Position numbers and translations under genes: made by a program
Source of the DNA: Olsenella profusa
GTDB taxonomy: Bacteria; Actinomycetota; Coriobacteriia; Coriobacteriales; Atopobiaceae
Length of the DNA: 64,000 nt
Reading direction: 5' to 3'
Assembly: GCF_016900315.1 (NCBI RefSeq)
Contig: NZ_JACSNQ010000004.1
Coordinates: forward strand, 62,001 to 126,000
In this document: piece by piece, positions 41,847-50,512 of the stretch
Layout of the letters: each line of letters starts with the position of its first letter
How positions within the stretch are numbered: position 1 is the stretch's first letter
Notes under the pieces: model-generated
Seen by the model: only the letters and a program-made list of their open reading frames with translations
Told to the model about the DNA's origin: nothing
Database searches by the model: none

Positions 41847-42632
41847 CTACGCCGCCGGAACCAGCGTACCGAGGGCCACGTCGAGCTGCGTGCTGTCGAG
41901 CACCTGGGTGCCCGTCTCCACGACGTTGCCCGCCTCGTCGGTGGCGGTGCCGGCCGCGAGCGGGGCGTCGGCCGTGGCGAGGTTGGAGACGCCGATGCCG
42001 GAGAGCGTCTCGGCCAGCGAGAGGAGCCCCGCCGCGTCGAGGTCGGTCCGCATGCGGGAGAGCAGGTCGGAGGCCGAGCGCACGAGGCTGCCCGGGTCCG
42101 TGCCGGCAAGCGACGCGGCGCTGTCGATGACGTCCCCGGTGGTCACGATCACGTGCGAGAAGCTCACATTGGCGGCGGAGGCCAGCGGCGCCACGCAGGC
42201 GGCGTACCCCTGCGAGGAGAAGAGCTCGCCCAGGGTGGTGGTGGCGTCCCCCGCGGTCAGGGAGACCTCGACGGGCACGGTGACGAGGGTCGCCGTCCCC
42301 TGCGTGGAGTTGACGGAGAGAATCTGTGCGGAGGTGAGCGTGGCGCCCGTGGCGTCGAGGGAGTCGGCGGTGAGCAGCAGCGTGCACGCCACGTCGTCGG
42401 TCGAGGCCGTGTAGCCCCCGTCCGGCACGACAGCCGACGCCTGCCCCTCAAGCGCGTCGGAAAGGCCCCTATCGCCCAGGTGGCTCTCCAGGCTCACCCG
42501 GTTCCACACCAGCGCCACGACGACGGCCACCGCAACGAGCACCACCACGCAGACGATGGCACCGATGACGTTGGTGTACGGCCCGACCTTGGGGACGTCG
42601 GTACGATCGAACCTCTCTCGCTTCCTTGCCAT
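41847..42632 (-). CDS. Membrane-anchored LCP-like protein lacking key residues
   Basis: This 261-aa protein starts at ATG 42632 behind GATCGGAGGG. Short basic tail, one membrane anchor (about 20-45: VIGAIVCVVVLVAVAVVVALVW), then an extracellular domain whose order of strands (ILSVNSTQGTATLVTVPVEVSL, TLGELFSSQGYAACVAPL) resembles an LCP domain. The Arg/Asp residues that bind pyrophosphate in real LCP enzymes (SIPRDT, DKIN, RTRH) are replaced here. It may be a scaffolding or regulatory relative. It lies between glycosyltransferase and metal-exporter-like genes on the same strand. Confidence 0.55.
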   Translation of the reverse strand: MARKRERFDRTDVPKVGPYTNVIGAIVCVVVLVAVAVVVALVWNRVSLESHLGDRGLSDALEGQASAVVPDGGYTASTDDVACTLLLTADSLDATGATLTSAQILSVNSTQGTATLVTVPVEVSLTAGDATTTLGELFSSQGYAACVAPLASAANVSFSHVIVTTGDVIDSAASLAGTDPGSLVRSASDLLSRMRTDLDAAGLLSLAETLSGIGVSNLATADAPLAAGTATDEAGNVVETGTQVLDSTQLDVALGTLVPAA

Positions 42633-42697
42633 GGCAGTCCCTCCGATCGGGCTTCTCGCCGTGCCTGGGCGCCGGTCTGTGGCCGCGGCGCCCCGTC

Positions 42698-43684
42698 TTA
42701 GAACAGGATACCCAACGCACCCACCGCAAGGCCAGCCACCACGGCCACGGCGTAGACGAACGCGGTGATCGTGAGGTTCAGGCGGGCGCCCGCGTTGGTG
42801 CGCCACAGCACGAGCAGGCCCATGCCGCCGGAGGCGAGCAGTCCCGCCACCATCGGGCCGGTGGCGAGCACGCCGTCCAGGTAGAGCTCCGTGATGGCCA
42901 CGCTCGCGCCGCAGTTGGGAACCAGTCCCACGAGGGCGGCCACGAAGGTCGCCCGCACGGGGTGGTCGGCCAGCAGGGCCCCGAGGCTGTCCTGGCCCAC
43001 GCCCTCGATCACCAGGCCAAAGACGAGGGTCACCACAAAGATGAAGAGCGTCACCTGCACCGTGTGGATTGCCGCGGAGCGCACGATGGCCCAGCGGCCA
43101 TGGCCGTGGGCGTGACCGTGGTCGTGAGCGCAGCCGCAGGAGGGGTCCTTCTCGCCGTGGATGGCGTCGACGGCGCCGTGGTCGTGGTCATGGCCGTGCT
43201 CGTCGTGGTCGTGGTCCTCGCAGCCGCAGTGGGCGCGCTCGCAGAGCTCGCTGATGTGGGGGCGGCCGTCGCCCGCACGGTGCCGGGCGCGCAGCACGGC
43301 GTCCACGGCAAGGCCCACCACCAGGCCCACGGCCACCTTGAACGCCATGATGGCGAGCATCCGCCCCAGCGGCGCCTGGTGCGCCAGGAACACGGGCACC
43401 ATCTCGTCGGAGGTGGAAAGGATCACGGCGACGAGCGTTCCCACCGTGACCACGCGGCCCGCGTAGAGGGTCGCCGCCATGGCAGAGAAGCCGCACTGCG
43501 GGAGCGCGCCGAGCAGGGCGCCCACGACGGGGCCCGCCTTGCCGGAGCGCTCGACGACGCGCTGGACGCGGTCGCCGGCGGAGTGCTCGATGGCCTCCAT
43601 GGCCAGGTAGGTCAAGAACAGCAGCGGTACCAGCTCGAGCGTGTCCAAGAGACTGTGCTCGAGCTCGTGAAGAAGCAGCTCCAC
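42698..43684 (-). CDS. Putative heavy-metal exporter-like membrane protein with His-rich loop
   Basis: This 328-aa polytopic protein has an internal repeat: GALLGALPQCGFSAMAATLY near residues 55-74 and VGLVPNCGASVAITELYLD near 252-270. These paired P-x-C-G motifs are typical of the PF11449-type ArsP-like / putative manganese exporter family. A cytoplasmic loop (about 150-200) is packed with His, Asp and Cys (HDHDEHGHDHDH) and would bind metal. Starts with GTG 43684 behind GGAAGGAAC. It is 32 bp from truA on the same strand. The metal exported is unknown. Confidence 0.78.
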   Translation of the reverse strand: MELLLHELEHSLLDTLELVPLLFLTYLAMEAIEHSAGDRVQRVVERSGKAGPVVGALLGALPQCGFSAMAATLYAGRVVTVGTLVAVILSTSDEMVPVFLAHQAPLGRMLAIMAFKVAVGLVVGLAVDAVLRARHRAGDGRPHISELCERAHCGCEDHDHDEHGHDHDHGAVDAIHGEKDPSCGCAHDHGHAHGHGRWAIVRSAAIHTVQVTLFIFVVTLVFGLVIEGVGQDSLGALLADHPVRATFVAALVGLVPNCGASVAITELYLDGVLATGPMVAGLLASGGMGLLVLWRTNAGARLNLTITAFVYAVAVVAGLAVGALGILF

Positions 43685-43716
43685 GTTTTGTTCCTTCCAG
43701 GCTGAACCGCCGGGAT

Positions 43717-44508
43717 TTACTCCCAGGGCGTAAGAGTTAGCTCAGGGTATTTTACCCCGACGAAGGTGAGTCCTTTCGCGGGGGCGCACGGCCCCGCGGC
43801 GGTGCGGTCGCACGCGGCCAGGACGTCGGCCGCCCACGAGGGGTCGCGGTGCCCGCGGCCCACCTCCACGAGGGTGCCGGCGATGGTGCGCACCATGTTG
43901 TGGAGGAAGGCGTTGCCCGTGACGTCGATGGCCACGAGCTCCTCCCCCGCCTCCTCGACGCGATGCACGCGCAGGCGGGAGACGTTGCGGCAGGTGGGCT
44001 TGCCCTCCGCCGAGGACGCCTTGCAGAAGCTCTTGAAGTCGTGCTCGCCGATGAGCGGCCGTGCCGCGGCGTCCATGGCCTCCACGTCAAGGGCGCCCCT
44101 GTACCACCACGCGTGGTCCCACGCCAGCACCGGGCGCGCCTCGGACGCCGCGATGCGGTAGCGGTAGCTGCGGCTCAGTGCGTCAAAACGCGCCGAGAAG
44201 CCCGCGGGCGCGCGTAGCAGGGCGCGGACGGAGAGGTCGTCGGGCGTGAGCGCCACGAGGCTCCGCATGAGCCGCCAGGCAGGGAGGTCGAGCTCGTCGT
44301 CAAAGACGGGCAGGCTCACGTGCTGCGCGAGAGCGTGCACCCCGGCGTCCGTGCGGCCCGCGCAGGTGAGCTCCACCGGGCGGCGCAGGGCCGTCTCCAG
44401 CGCGCGGCGCAGCTCGCCGGCAACGGTGCGCACGCCGGGCTGCTCCGCAAAGCCCGCGAAGGCCGCCCCGCGGTAACCGAGCCTGATGACGAGCGTTCCC
44501 TCTGACAT
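43717..44508 (-). CDS. truA: tRNA pseudouridine(38-40) synthase
   Basis: This 263-aa cytoplasmic enzyme converts uridines 38, 39 and 40 of tRNA anticodon arms to pseudouridine. It has the catalytic Asp in TCAGRTDAGVHALAQ, the tRNA contact FDALSRSYRYRI, and FLHNMVRTIAGTLVEVG near the C terminus. Start ATG 44508 follows GAGAAAGG. It is the last clear member of the ribosomal/ECF block (rplQ, ecfA, ecfT, truA), the usual order in Gram-positive bacteria, and is separated from ecfT by about 146 bp of GC-rich DNA. Confidence 0.95.
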   Translation of the reverse strand: MSEGTLVIRLGYRGAAFAGFAEQPGVRTVAGELRRALETALRRPVELTCAGRTDAGVHALAQHVSLPVFDDELDLPAWRLMRSLVALTPDDLSVRALLRAPAGFSARFDALSRSYRYRIAASEARPVLAWDHAWWYRGALDVEAMDAAARPLIGEHDFKSFCKASSAEGKPTCRNVSRLRVHRVEEAGEELVAIDVTGNAFLHNMVRTIAGTLVEVGRGHRDPSWAADVLAACDRTAAGPCAPAKGLTFVGVKYPELTLTPWE

Positions 44509-44654
44509 GGGGTGCCTTTCTCCTTGGGTAAGCCGGGCGCAGGTGCCCGGCTCGATGATACGCGATGGCGCCCGACCGAGCGGCCGGGCGGGCCTAGAGC
44601 GTGCGGGGAGCGCCTTGACGTTTGCGCGCGTCACGGGCACCCGAACAGGCGGGC

Positions 44655-45413
44655 CTAGAGCAGCACCGCCGCCACGGCCCATGCCGCCCCGACAGCAAGC
44701 ACCACGACGTCGCGGGCGGCCAGCGGCCCCGCAAACGAGGTCTGCTCCCCCGTGTAGCTGCGGTCCGTCATGGCGGAGGCCAGCTCGTCGGCGCGGCGGA
44801 AGAGGCTCACGAGCAGCGGCACGAGCACCTGCCCCCAGCCACGCAGGCGCGCGAGGGGGCCACCCTCGTCAAGCCGGGCGCCACGGGCGCGCTGGGCGCT
44901 GCGGATGCGCTCGGCCTCCTCCATCGTGAGCGGGATGAAGCGCAGCGCCATCGAGAGCATCATCGCGAGGTCCCCCACCGGCAGGCCCAGGCGACGCAGC
45001 GGCGCCAGCAGGGCGGAGAGCGCGTCGGCAATGGCGGGCGGCATCGTGGTCGCGGAGAACACGAGCGCGAACCCCACCACAAGCACGATGCGGCAGACCG
45101 CGGTGGCGCCCCGCGCCAGGCCCGCCCACGAGATCCCCGGCTGCCCCACGAGCACCACGGCGTTGGCCACAAGGGAGAGCCCCAGCACCACCAGCGCGGG
45201 CCGAAGGCCGAGAAGAACCTCGTACGGGGAGGTTCTGCTCGCCACGAGGGCGCAGGCGAGCCCGAGTGCCACTACCGCCAGGCCGATGGGCACGGGCGCG
45301 GCGAAGGAGGCCACGGAGGCCAGTAGCAGCACGACGAGCTTTGCCCGCGCGTCGACGCGGTGCAGGGGCGTTCGCCGGTCGACGTAGGTGCCGAGCGTGA
45401 CGGCCCTACGCAT
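44655..45413 (-). CDS. ecfT: ECF transporter transmembrane component EcfT
   Basis: The 252-aa protein has about five membrane segments and the coupling motifs of EcfT that contact the ATPases: ALRFIPLTMEEAERIRSAQRARGA near residues 150-173, and RRADELASAMTDRSYTGE near 210-227. Start ATG 45413 overlaps the end of the ATPase gene by 8 bp, so they are translated together. It energises uptake of vitamins or metals when joined with a substrate-binding EcfS. No S component lies adjacent, as in group II ECF systems where separate EcfS genes share one module. Confidence 0.9.
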   Translation of the reverse strand: MRRAVTLGTYVDRRTPLHRVDARAKLVVLLLASVASFAAPVPIGLAVVALGLACALVASRTSPYEVLLGLRPALVVLGLSLVANAVVLVGQPGISWAGLARGATAVCRIVLVVGFALVFSATTMPPAIADALSALLAPLRRLGLPVGDLAMMLSMALRFIPLTMEEAERIRSAQRARGARLDEGGPLARLRGWGQVLVPLLVSLFRRADELASAMTDRSYTGEQTSFAGPLAARDVVVLAVGAAWAVAAVLL

Positions 45414-47010
45414 GGAGGCTCGCCTCCTGCCGGGCGCGCAGGCGCACCGTGAGCGGAGGAGTGAGCCCGGCGCGCTCGAAGAGCTCGGGCGAGCGGGCGA
45501 CGAGCCCGGCGTCCTCGTGGGCGACGACGTGGCCGGACGCCAGGAGGTAGACGTCGTCCGCCTCGGCGAGCCAGTCCCCGGCGTCATGGGTGATCACGAC
45601 CACAGGGGCGCCGGAGTCGACGAGCGTATGTACGAGCGCACGCAGCTGGCGGCGCGCCGGGGCGTCGAGGCCCGCCGTCGGCTCGTCAAAGACGAAGGCC
45701 GCGGGACGTGCCGCCACCACGGCCGCCAGGGCCACGCGCCGCATCTGGCCGCCCGAGAGCTCGAAGGGCGAGCGGGAGAGCAGCCCGTCCGCAAGGCCCA
45801 GCTCGCAGGCCACCTCACGGGCCCGGCGCTCCGCCACCTCAGCCGGGGCGCCCGCCGCTCGCGGGCCGTAGGCAAGCTCGTCGAGCACGGTGTCGCAGAA
45901 GAGCTGGTCCTCGGGGCGCTGGAACACAAGACCCACCTGTCCGGCGCGCACCGGCGCGCCGTTGAGCTCCGCCTGGCCCGCGTCAGGCCGGAGGACCCCC
46001 GCGAGCACGCGCGCCGCGGTGGTCTTGCCGGAGCCGGAGGCACCCAGAACGAGCGTCAGACCGGAGGCGGAGAGGGTCACGTCGTCGAGCGCGACGAGCC
46101 CTTCGTAGTCGACCCGCACGCGGGACAGCGCAAGCATGGGAGGCTCAGGCGCGAGGCACGGCGGCACGGCGCCCGAGGCTGCTGGGGGCACCGGCTTCGA
46201 CGCTGGCGCGGGGAGGTGCGCGGCGAGCGCGTCCACATCCGGGCGCGCGCCAAGCGCATGGCCCGCCCGGACGGCTCCCCGCAGCGCCTCCGTGAGGGCG
46301 TCGCCGCGCCAGTCAAGCGCGCCAAGCGCCTCCTCGGAGGAAAGGAGCTCCTCGGGCGCGCCCTCCCAGGCCAGCTCGCCCGCCCTAAGCACCAGCGCGC
46401 GAGACGCGCCAAACAGGTCCTGGGGGCCGTGCGCCACCTCGACCACGCCGACGCCCTCGGCCACGAGCGTTCGGACGACGGCGCGGACGCGCTCGCGCGA
46501 GGCCTCGTCAAGGTGCGCCCCCACCTCGTCGAGCACGAGGTAGCGCGGGCGCATCGCAAGGACCCCGGCGATGGCCAGGAGCTGCTGCTGTCCTCCCGAG
46601 AGCTCGGTCGTGAGGCGGTCACGGAGGTCCGCGATGCCGCACTGGCCGAGCGCCCACCCCACCCGCTCGAGCACCTCATCACGCGTAAGGCCGAGGTTAC
46701 GCGGCCCAAAGGCCACCTCGTCGGACACGAGGGCGCTCACGATCTGGTTACGCGGGTCCTGCCGCACGTAGCCCACGAGGCGGACCAGCAGGCGCGGGTT
46801 CTTCTCGCCGTCCACGGAGACGGAGCCGGAGGCAGGTGCGAGGCCACCGTTGAGCAGCCTGCCGAGGGTGGACTTGCCCGAGCCGTTGACGCCCAGAAGC
46901 ACCACGCGCTCCCCGGGCCGCACGGCAAGCGAGACGCCGTCCAGGGCGGGCGTTCTCCCGGCGTAGGCAAACCGCACGTCACGCACCTCGATCAAGCGTC
47001 TCACCCCCAT
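45406..47010 (-). CDS. ecfA: Fused EcfA1-EcfA2 energy-coupling ATPases
   Basis: One 534-aa chain carries two ABC domains. Domain 1: Walker A GVNGSGKST near residues 40-48, LSGGQQQ and YLVLDEVGAHLD. Domain 2: GASGSGKTT near 318-326, LSGGQMRR and AFVFDEPTAGLD. A Pro/Ala-rich linker (about 250-285) joins them. In most bacteria the two ATPases are separate genes. Start ATG 47010 lies just beyond the rplQ terminator, so it has its own promoter or reads through. Its stop overlaps ecfT. Confidence 0.9.
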   Translation of the reverse strand: MGVRRLIEVRDVRFAYAGRTPALDGVSLAVRPGERVVLLGVNGSGKSTLGRLLNGGLAPASGSVSVDGEKNPRLLVRLVGYVRQDPRNQIVSALVSDEVAFGPRNLGLTRDEVLERVGWALGQCGIADLRDRLTTELSGGQQQLLAIAGVLAMRPRYLVLDEVGAHLDEASRERVRAVVRTLVAEGVGVVEVAHGPQDLFGASRALVLRAGELAWEGAPEELLSSEEALGALDWRGDALTEALRGAVRAGHALGARPDVDALAAHLPAPASKPVPPAASGAVPPCLAPEPPMLALSRVRVDYEGLVALDDVTLSASGLTLVLGASGSGKTTAARVLAGVLRPDAGQAELNGAPVRAGQVGLVFQRPEDQLFCDTVLDELAYGPRAAGAPAEVAERRAREVACELGLADGLLSRSPFELSGGQMRRVALAAVVAARPAAFVFDEPTAGLDAPARRQLRALVHTLVDSGAPVVVITHDAGDWLAEADDVYLLASGHVVAHEDAGLVARSPELFERAGLTPPLTVRLRARQEASLHA

Positions 47011-47016
47011 CCTCAC

Positions 47017-47046
47017 GAAAAAGGCCCCAGCGCGTGGCCGGGGCCT
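47017..47046 (-). terminator. Intrinsic terminator after rplQ
   Basis: On the minus strand AGGCCCC and GGGGCCT form the stem around an 11-nt loop and are followed by TTTTT. It ends the alpha-operon transcript 27 bp past the rplQ stop and precedes ecfA. Confidence 0.85.
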
Positions 47047-47072
47047 CATGCGTCTCTTGCGAGAAGTGCCGA

Positions 47073-47588
47073 CTACTCGGCGCTCTCCTCGGTCGTCTCG
47101 GCCTCCTCGGCGGGAGCCTCCTCAGCGATGGCCTCCTCGGTGGTCTCCTCGGCCTTCGGCTCCTCGACGGGGGCCTCCTCGACCTTGGTGACGGTGGCCG
47201 CGGCCTTCTTGGCCTTCGGCTGGACCGGCTCGGTGACGAGCTCCATAATCACGATCTCGGCGGCGTCACCCTTGCGGGGGCCGAGCTTCATGATGCGGGT
47301 GTAGCCACCATTGCGGTCGGCCCACATGCCCTGGGCGGCCTTCTCGAAGACCTCACGGACGAGATCCTTATCGCCCACCTTAGCGATGGCCAGGCGACGG
47401 CTGGCGATGTCGCCCTTCTTGGCCCAGGTGATGACGCGGTCGACGTCGCCACGAATGGCCTTTGCGCGCACGTCGATGGTCTTGATGCGGTCGTTCTCAA
47501 ACAGGGCGCGGACCAGGCTCTTCTTCATCGCCTTGGTGTGGCTGGCGTCGGTGCCGAGCTTCATGCCCTTCTTCTTGTTGTGTCGCAT
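47073..47588 (-). CDS. rplQ: 50S ribosomal protein L17 with acidic C-terminal tail
   Basis: L17 core (MRHNKKKGMKLGTDASHTKAM through YTRIMKLGPRKGDAAEIVIMEL, about 120 aa) sits near the peptide exit tunnel. After residue about 125 a 45-residue tail rich in Glu, Ala, Pro and Thr follows; such tails are frequent in actinobacterial L17. It is last gene of the S10-spc-alpha cluster, followed by an intrinsic terminator. Confidence 0.96.
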   Translation of the reverse strand: MRHNKKKGMKLGTDASHTKAMKKSLVRALFENDRIKTIDVRAKAIRGDVDRVITWAKKGDIASRRLAIAKVGDKDLVREVFEKAAQGMWADRNGGYTRIMKLGPRKGDAAEIVIMELVTEPVQPKAKKAAATVTKVEEAPVEEPKAEETTEEAIAEEAPAEEAETTEESAE

Positions 47589-47618
47589 TTCTTGCTTCTC
47601 CTAAATCCGGCAGCGCGC

Positions 47619-48560
47619 CTAGGCCTTGAGGGACAGGCCCATGGTCTCGAGCTTGTCCTTGACTTCCTCGATGGACTTGACGCCAAAGTTTCTAATGTTG
47701 AGCAGGTCGTTCTCGGAGAACTCGACCAGCTGGCGCACGGAGTGGATGCCGGCGCGCTTCAGGCAGTTGTAGGAGCGGACGGAGAGGTCCAGGTCCTCGA
47801 TCTGCTTGTCAAGCTCGACGTTGTCCTCAACGGTGCCCGCAGCGAAAATCGAGGCGTCCTCCACCGGCTCGTCCTCATCGGTCAGGCTCATGAACGCGGT
47901 CATGTGCTGGTTGATGATGTTGGCGGCCTCGACGATGGCGTCACGCGGGGAGATGGAGCCGTTGGTCTCGATCTCAAGCACGAGACGGTCATAGTCGGTG
48001 TGGCGGCCGACGCGGCAGGCCTCGACGGCCTTGGCGCAGCGGCGGACGGGCGAGTAGAGCGAGTCGACGTGAATGATCCCGATGGGGTCGTTCTCGCGCT
48101 CGTTGTCCTCGCCAGAGACGTAGCCACGACCCACGCCAATGCGCATGCGCATCGTGAGGTGGGAGCCCGCGCCAAGCGTGCAGATGACGTGCTCGGGGTT
48201 CACGAGCTCGAACTCGGCCGGAATCTCGAAGTCGCCGCCGGTGACCGTGGCGGGACCGTCAATCGAGATGGAGGCCTCAGCCTCGTCGCCGGTGCCCATG
48301 GAGCGGAACACCAGGCCCTTGACGTTGAGCACGATGTCGGTGACGTCCTCGTAGACGCCAGGGACGGTGGTGAACTCGTGCTGCACGCCATCGATCTGGA
48401 TGGCCTCGACCGCAGCGCCCGACAGGGACGACAGCAGGACACGGCGCAGGGAGTTGCCCAGCGTGTCACCATAGCCACGCTCGAGCGGCTCGGCGCTCAC
48501 GCGGGCGAGGTTGTCGCTGATCTCCTCGACCGACACCTGGGGTCGGATGAATTCGGACAT
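47619..48560 (-). CDS. rpoA: DNA-directed RNA polymerase subunit alpha
   Basis: The 313-aa subunit dimerises to start polymerase assembly (N-terminal domain, with LGNSLRRVLLSSLSG near residues 38-52) and contacts UP elements and activators through the C-terminal domain (CLKRAGIHSVRQL, FGVKSIEEVKDKL). Start ATG 48560 has GGAGGTAGC. It lies between rpsD and rplQ as in the standard alpha operon; the 30-bp and 24-bp gaps show cotranscription. Confidence 0.98.
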   Translation of the reverse strand: MSEFIRPQVSVEEISDNLARVSAEPLERGYGDTLGNSLRRVLLSSLSGAAVEAIQIDGVQHEFTTVPGVYEDVTDIVLNVKGLVFRSMGTGDEAEASISIDGPATVTGGDFEIPAEFELVNPEHVICTLGAGSHLTMRMRIGVGRGYVSGEDNERENDPIGIIHVDSLYSPVRRCAKAVEACRVGRHTDYDRLVLEIETNGSISPRDAIVEAANIINQHMTAFMSLTDEDEPVEDASIFAAGTVEDNVELDKQIEDLDLSVRSYNCLKRAGIHSVRQLVEFSENDLLNIRNFGVKSIEEVKDKLETMGLSLKA

Positions 48561-48584
48561 TGCTACCTCCAAATCTGGTCGGGC

Positions 48585-49178
48585 CTACTTGGAGTAGAGC
48601 TCGACGATCAGCTGCGCGTCAATGTCAAGGTCGATCTGATCGCGCGTGGGGAGCTGGAGGACAGTGCCCTTGAGCTTCTCGATGTCAACCTCGAGCCAGG
48701 CCGGCACGGCCATGTGCTCGGAGGAGATGAGGGCCTCCTTGATGGGAAGCAGATCCTTGGCCTTCTCGGCCACGGCGACGACGTCGCCGGCCTTCACCTG
48801 GTAGGAGGGGATGTCGACGCGCTTGCCGTTCACGGTGATGTGGCCGTGACGGACGGTCTGGCGGGCCTCCTTGCGGGTGCGGGCGAAGCCGAGACGGAAC
48901 ACCACGTTGTCGAGGCGGCACTCGAGGATGCCCATGAGGTTGTCGCCCGTGATGCCCTCGCGCTTGAGGGCGAGGTCGTAGTAGTGGTGGAACTGCTTCT
49001 CGAGAACGCCGTAGATGAACTTGGCCTTCTGCTTCTCGCGAAGCTGCATGCCGTACTCGCTCTCCTGACGGCGACGGCGCTTGGGCTCGCGGTGGGAGGT
49101 CTTGTTAATACCCATCACAACGGGGTCGATGCCGAGCTGACGGCACCTCTTGAGGACCGGGGTCCTATCGATAGCCAT
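48585..49178 (-). CDS. rpsD: 30S ribosomal protein S4
   Basis: This 197-aa primary 16S rRNA binder has the S4 RNA-binding domain (RLDNVVFRLGFARTRKEARQ near residues 89-108, then GHITVNGKRV). The N terminus lacks the four-Cys zinc site of some S4 proteins (a single Cys in KRCRQLGID). In other bacteria S4 represses the alpha operon by binding its mRNA. Located between rpsK and rpoA. Confidence 0.97.
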   Translation of the reverse strand: MAIDRTPVLKRCRQLGIDPVVMGINKTSHREPKRRRRQESEYGMQLREKQKAKFIYGVLEKQFHHYYDLALKREGITGDNLMGILECRLDNVVFRLGFARTRKEARQTVRHGHITVNGKRVDIPSYQVKAGDVVAVAEKAKDLLPIKEALISSEHMAVPAWLEVDIEKLKGTVLQLPTRDQIDLDIDAQLIVELYSK

Positions 49179-49193
49179 TGATATTCCTCCTAG

Positions 49194-49595
49194 CTACACG
49201 CGGCGACGCTTGCTCAGACGGCAACCGTTGTGCGCGATGGGGGTCTTGTCCTGGATGCCCGAAACCTCGAGGCCAGCAGCCTGGAGGGAGCGAATCGCGG
49301 TCTCGCGGCCGGAGCCGGGGCCCTTGACGAACACGGCAACCTTGTGCAGGCCGTGCTCCATGGCCGCCTTGGCGGCAGCCTCGGCGGCGAGCTGGGCGGC
49401 GAACGGCGTGGACTTGCGGGAGCCCTTGAAGCCGACGGTGCCGCCGGACTGCCAGGAGATCACGTTGCCCTGGGGGTCGGTGATAGAGACGATCGTGTTG
49501 TTGAACGTGCTCTTGATGTGGGCCTGGCCCACGGCGATGTTCTTGCGCTCGGAGCGGCGAACGCGGGTAGTGCGCTGGTTCTTCTTCTGCGGCAT
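49194..49595 (-). CDS. rpsK: 30S ribosomal protein S11
   Basis: This 133-aa platform protein contacts the Shine-Dalgarno helix. Seen: [20 protein letters not shown] near residues 27-46 and the C-terminal [16 protein letters not shown]. Follows rpsM by 10 bp. Confidence 0.98.
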   Translation of the reverse strand: MPQKKNQRTTRVRRSERKNIAVGQAHIKSTFNNTIVSITDPQGNVISWQSGGTVGFKGSRKSTPFAAQLAAEAAAKAAMEHGLHKVAVFVKGPGSGRETAIRSLQAAGLEVSGIQDKTPIAHNGCRLSKRRRV

Positions 49596-49605
49596 TGTCT
49601 ACTCC

Positions 49606-49977
49606 CTAGCCCCTCTTCTTAGCACCGATCTGACGCTTCTTGCCCTTGCGGGTGCGAGCGTTGGTGTGGGTGCGCTGACCGCGGACAGGAAGGCCCTTGC
49701 GGTGACGGAGGCCACGGTAGCAGCCAATCTCCATCAGACGGGCGGTGTTCTGACGCACCTCGCGGCGAAGGTCGCCCTCGGTGGTGTAGTTGGCATCGAT
49801 GTAGTCACGGATCTTGGTGACCTCGTCCTCGGTCAGATCCTTGACGCGGGTGTCCGGGTTCACACCGGTCTCCGCGCAGATCTTGGTGGCGCGGGTCTGG
49901 CCGATGCCGTAGATGTAGGTGAGTCCGATCTCAACGCGCTTCTCGCGCGGCAGATCGACGCCGTTGATACGGGCCAA
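49606..49977 (-). CDS. rpsM: 30S ribosomal protein S13
   Basis: This 123-aa head protein contacts P-site tRNA. Seen: [18 protein letters not shown] near residues 17-34 and a basic C-terminal tail ([20 protein letters not shown]). The gene is preceded by rpmJ (15-bp gap) and followed by rpsK. Confidence 0.98.
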   Translation of the reverse strand: MARINGVDLPREKRVEIGLTYIYGIGQTRATKICAETGVNPDTRVKDLTEDEVTKIRDYIDANYTTEGDLRREVRQNTARLMEIGCYRGLRHRKGLPVRGQRTHTNARTRKGKKRQIGAKKRG

Positions 49978-49992
49978 TTTGGAGCTCCTTCC

Positions 49993-50106
49993 TTAGCCCT
50001 GACGCTGCTTGTGGCGCGGGTTCTCGCAAATGACGTAAACCTTGCCGTGGCGACGGATGATCTTGCACTTGTCGCACATCTTCTTGACCGAAGGACGTAC
50101 CTTCAT
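49993..50106 (-). CDS. rpmJ: 50S ribosomal protein L36
   Basis: A 37-aa protein read from ATG 50106: [20 protein letters not shown], then [17 protein letters not shown]. It has the zinc-binding C-x2-C...C-x4-H set (CDKC, CENPRH). It lies between infA and rpsM, its usual place. Confidence 0.97.
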   Translation of the reverse strand: MKVRPSVKKMCDKCKIIRRHGKVYVICENPRHKQRQG

Positions 50107-50197
50107 GAGTCTTTCCTTCCGGTAGCTCTAACACAAACTATCTACTCGCCCAGCCGCTGGCGTGAATATCCACAGCTGAGGGGAGCGCCGCCCCCGC

Positions 50198-50416
50198 CTA
50201 CTTGTAGCGGTAGGTGATGCGCCCCCTGGTCAGGTCGTACGGGGAGATCTCCACGACGACCTTGTCGCCCGGCAGGATGCGGATGTAGTTCATCCTGATC
50301 TTGCCGGAGATGGTGCAGAGAATGGTCTTACCGTTCTCAAGCTCGACGTTGAACATGGCGTTAGGCAGCGGCTCAACGACCTTGCCCTCGAGCTCGATGG
50401 CGTCCTGCTTACTCAA
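50198..50416 (-). CDS. infA: Translation initiation factor IF-1
   Basis: This 72-aa OB-fold protein blocks the ribosomal A site during initiation. The product starts [20 protein letters not shown] after the initiator and ends [15 protein letters not shown]. The start codon must be TTG 50416 behind GGAGGGAACGAAGA because the ATG further upstream would add about 28 non-conserved residues. A TTG start is unusual for such a highly used gene and suggests IF-sensitive control. Next gene is rpmJ, 91 bp on. Confidence 0.95.
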   Translation of the reverse strand: MSKQDAIELEGKVVEPLPNAMFNVELENGKTILCTISGKIRMNYIRILPGDKVVVEISPYDLTRGRITYRYK

Positions 50417-50512
50417 ATCTTCGTTCCCTCCACGCTGACAGCGACTGTTAATCATACCGAAAACACACAGGCTCGTCCATGCTGCATCAATCAAACACAA
50501 CAGGGGCGGCCG

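Noticed and set aside
47034-49181. Long open frame opposite rplQ, rpoA and rpsD
   Set aside because: The opposite strand carries three certain ribosomal/RNA polymerase genes; the frame is Leu/Gly/Ala-rich as expected for an antisense reading.
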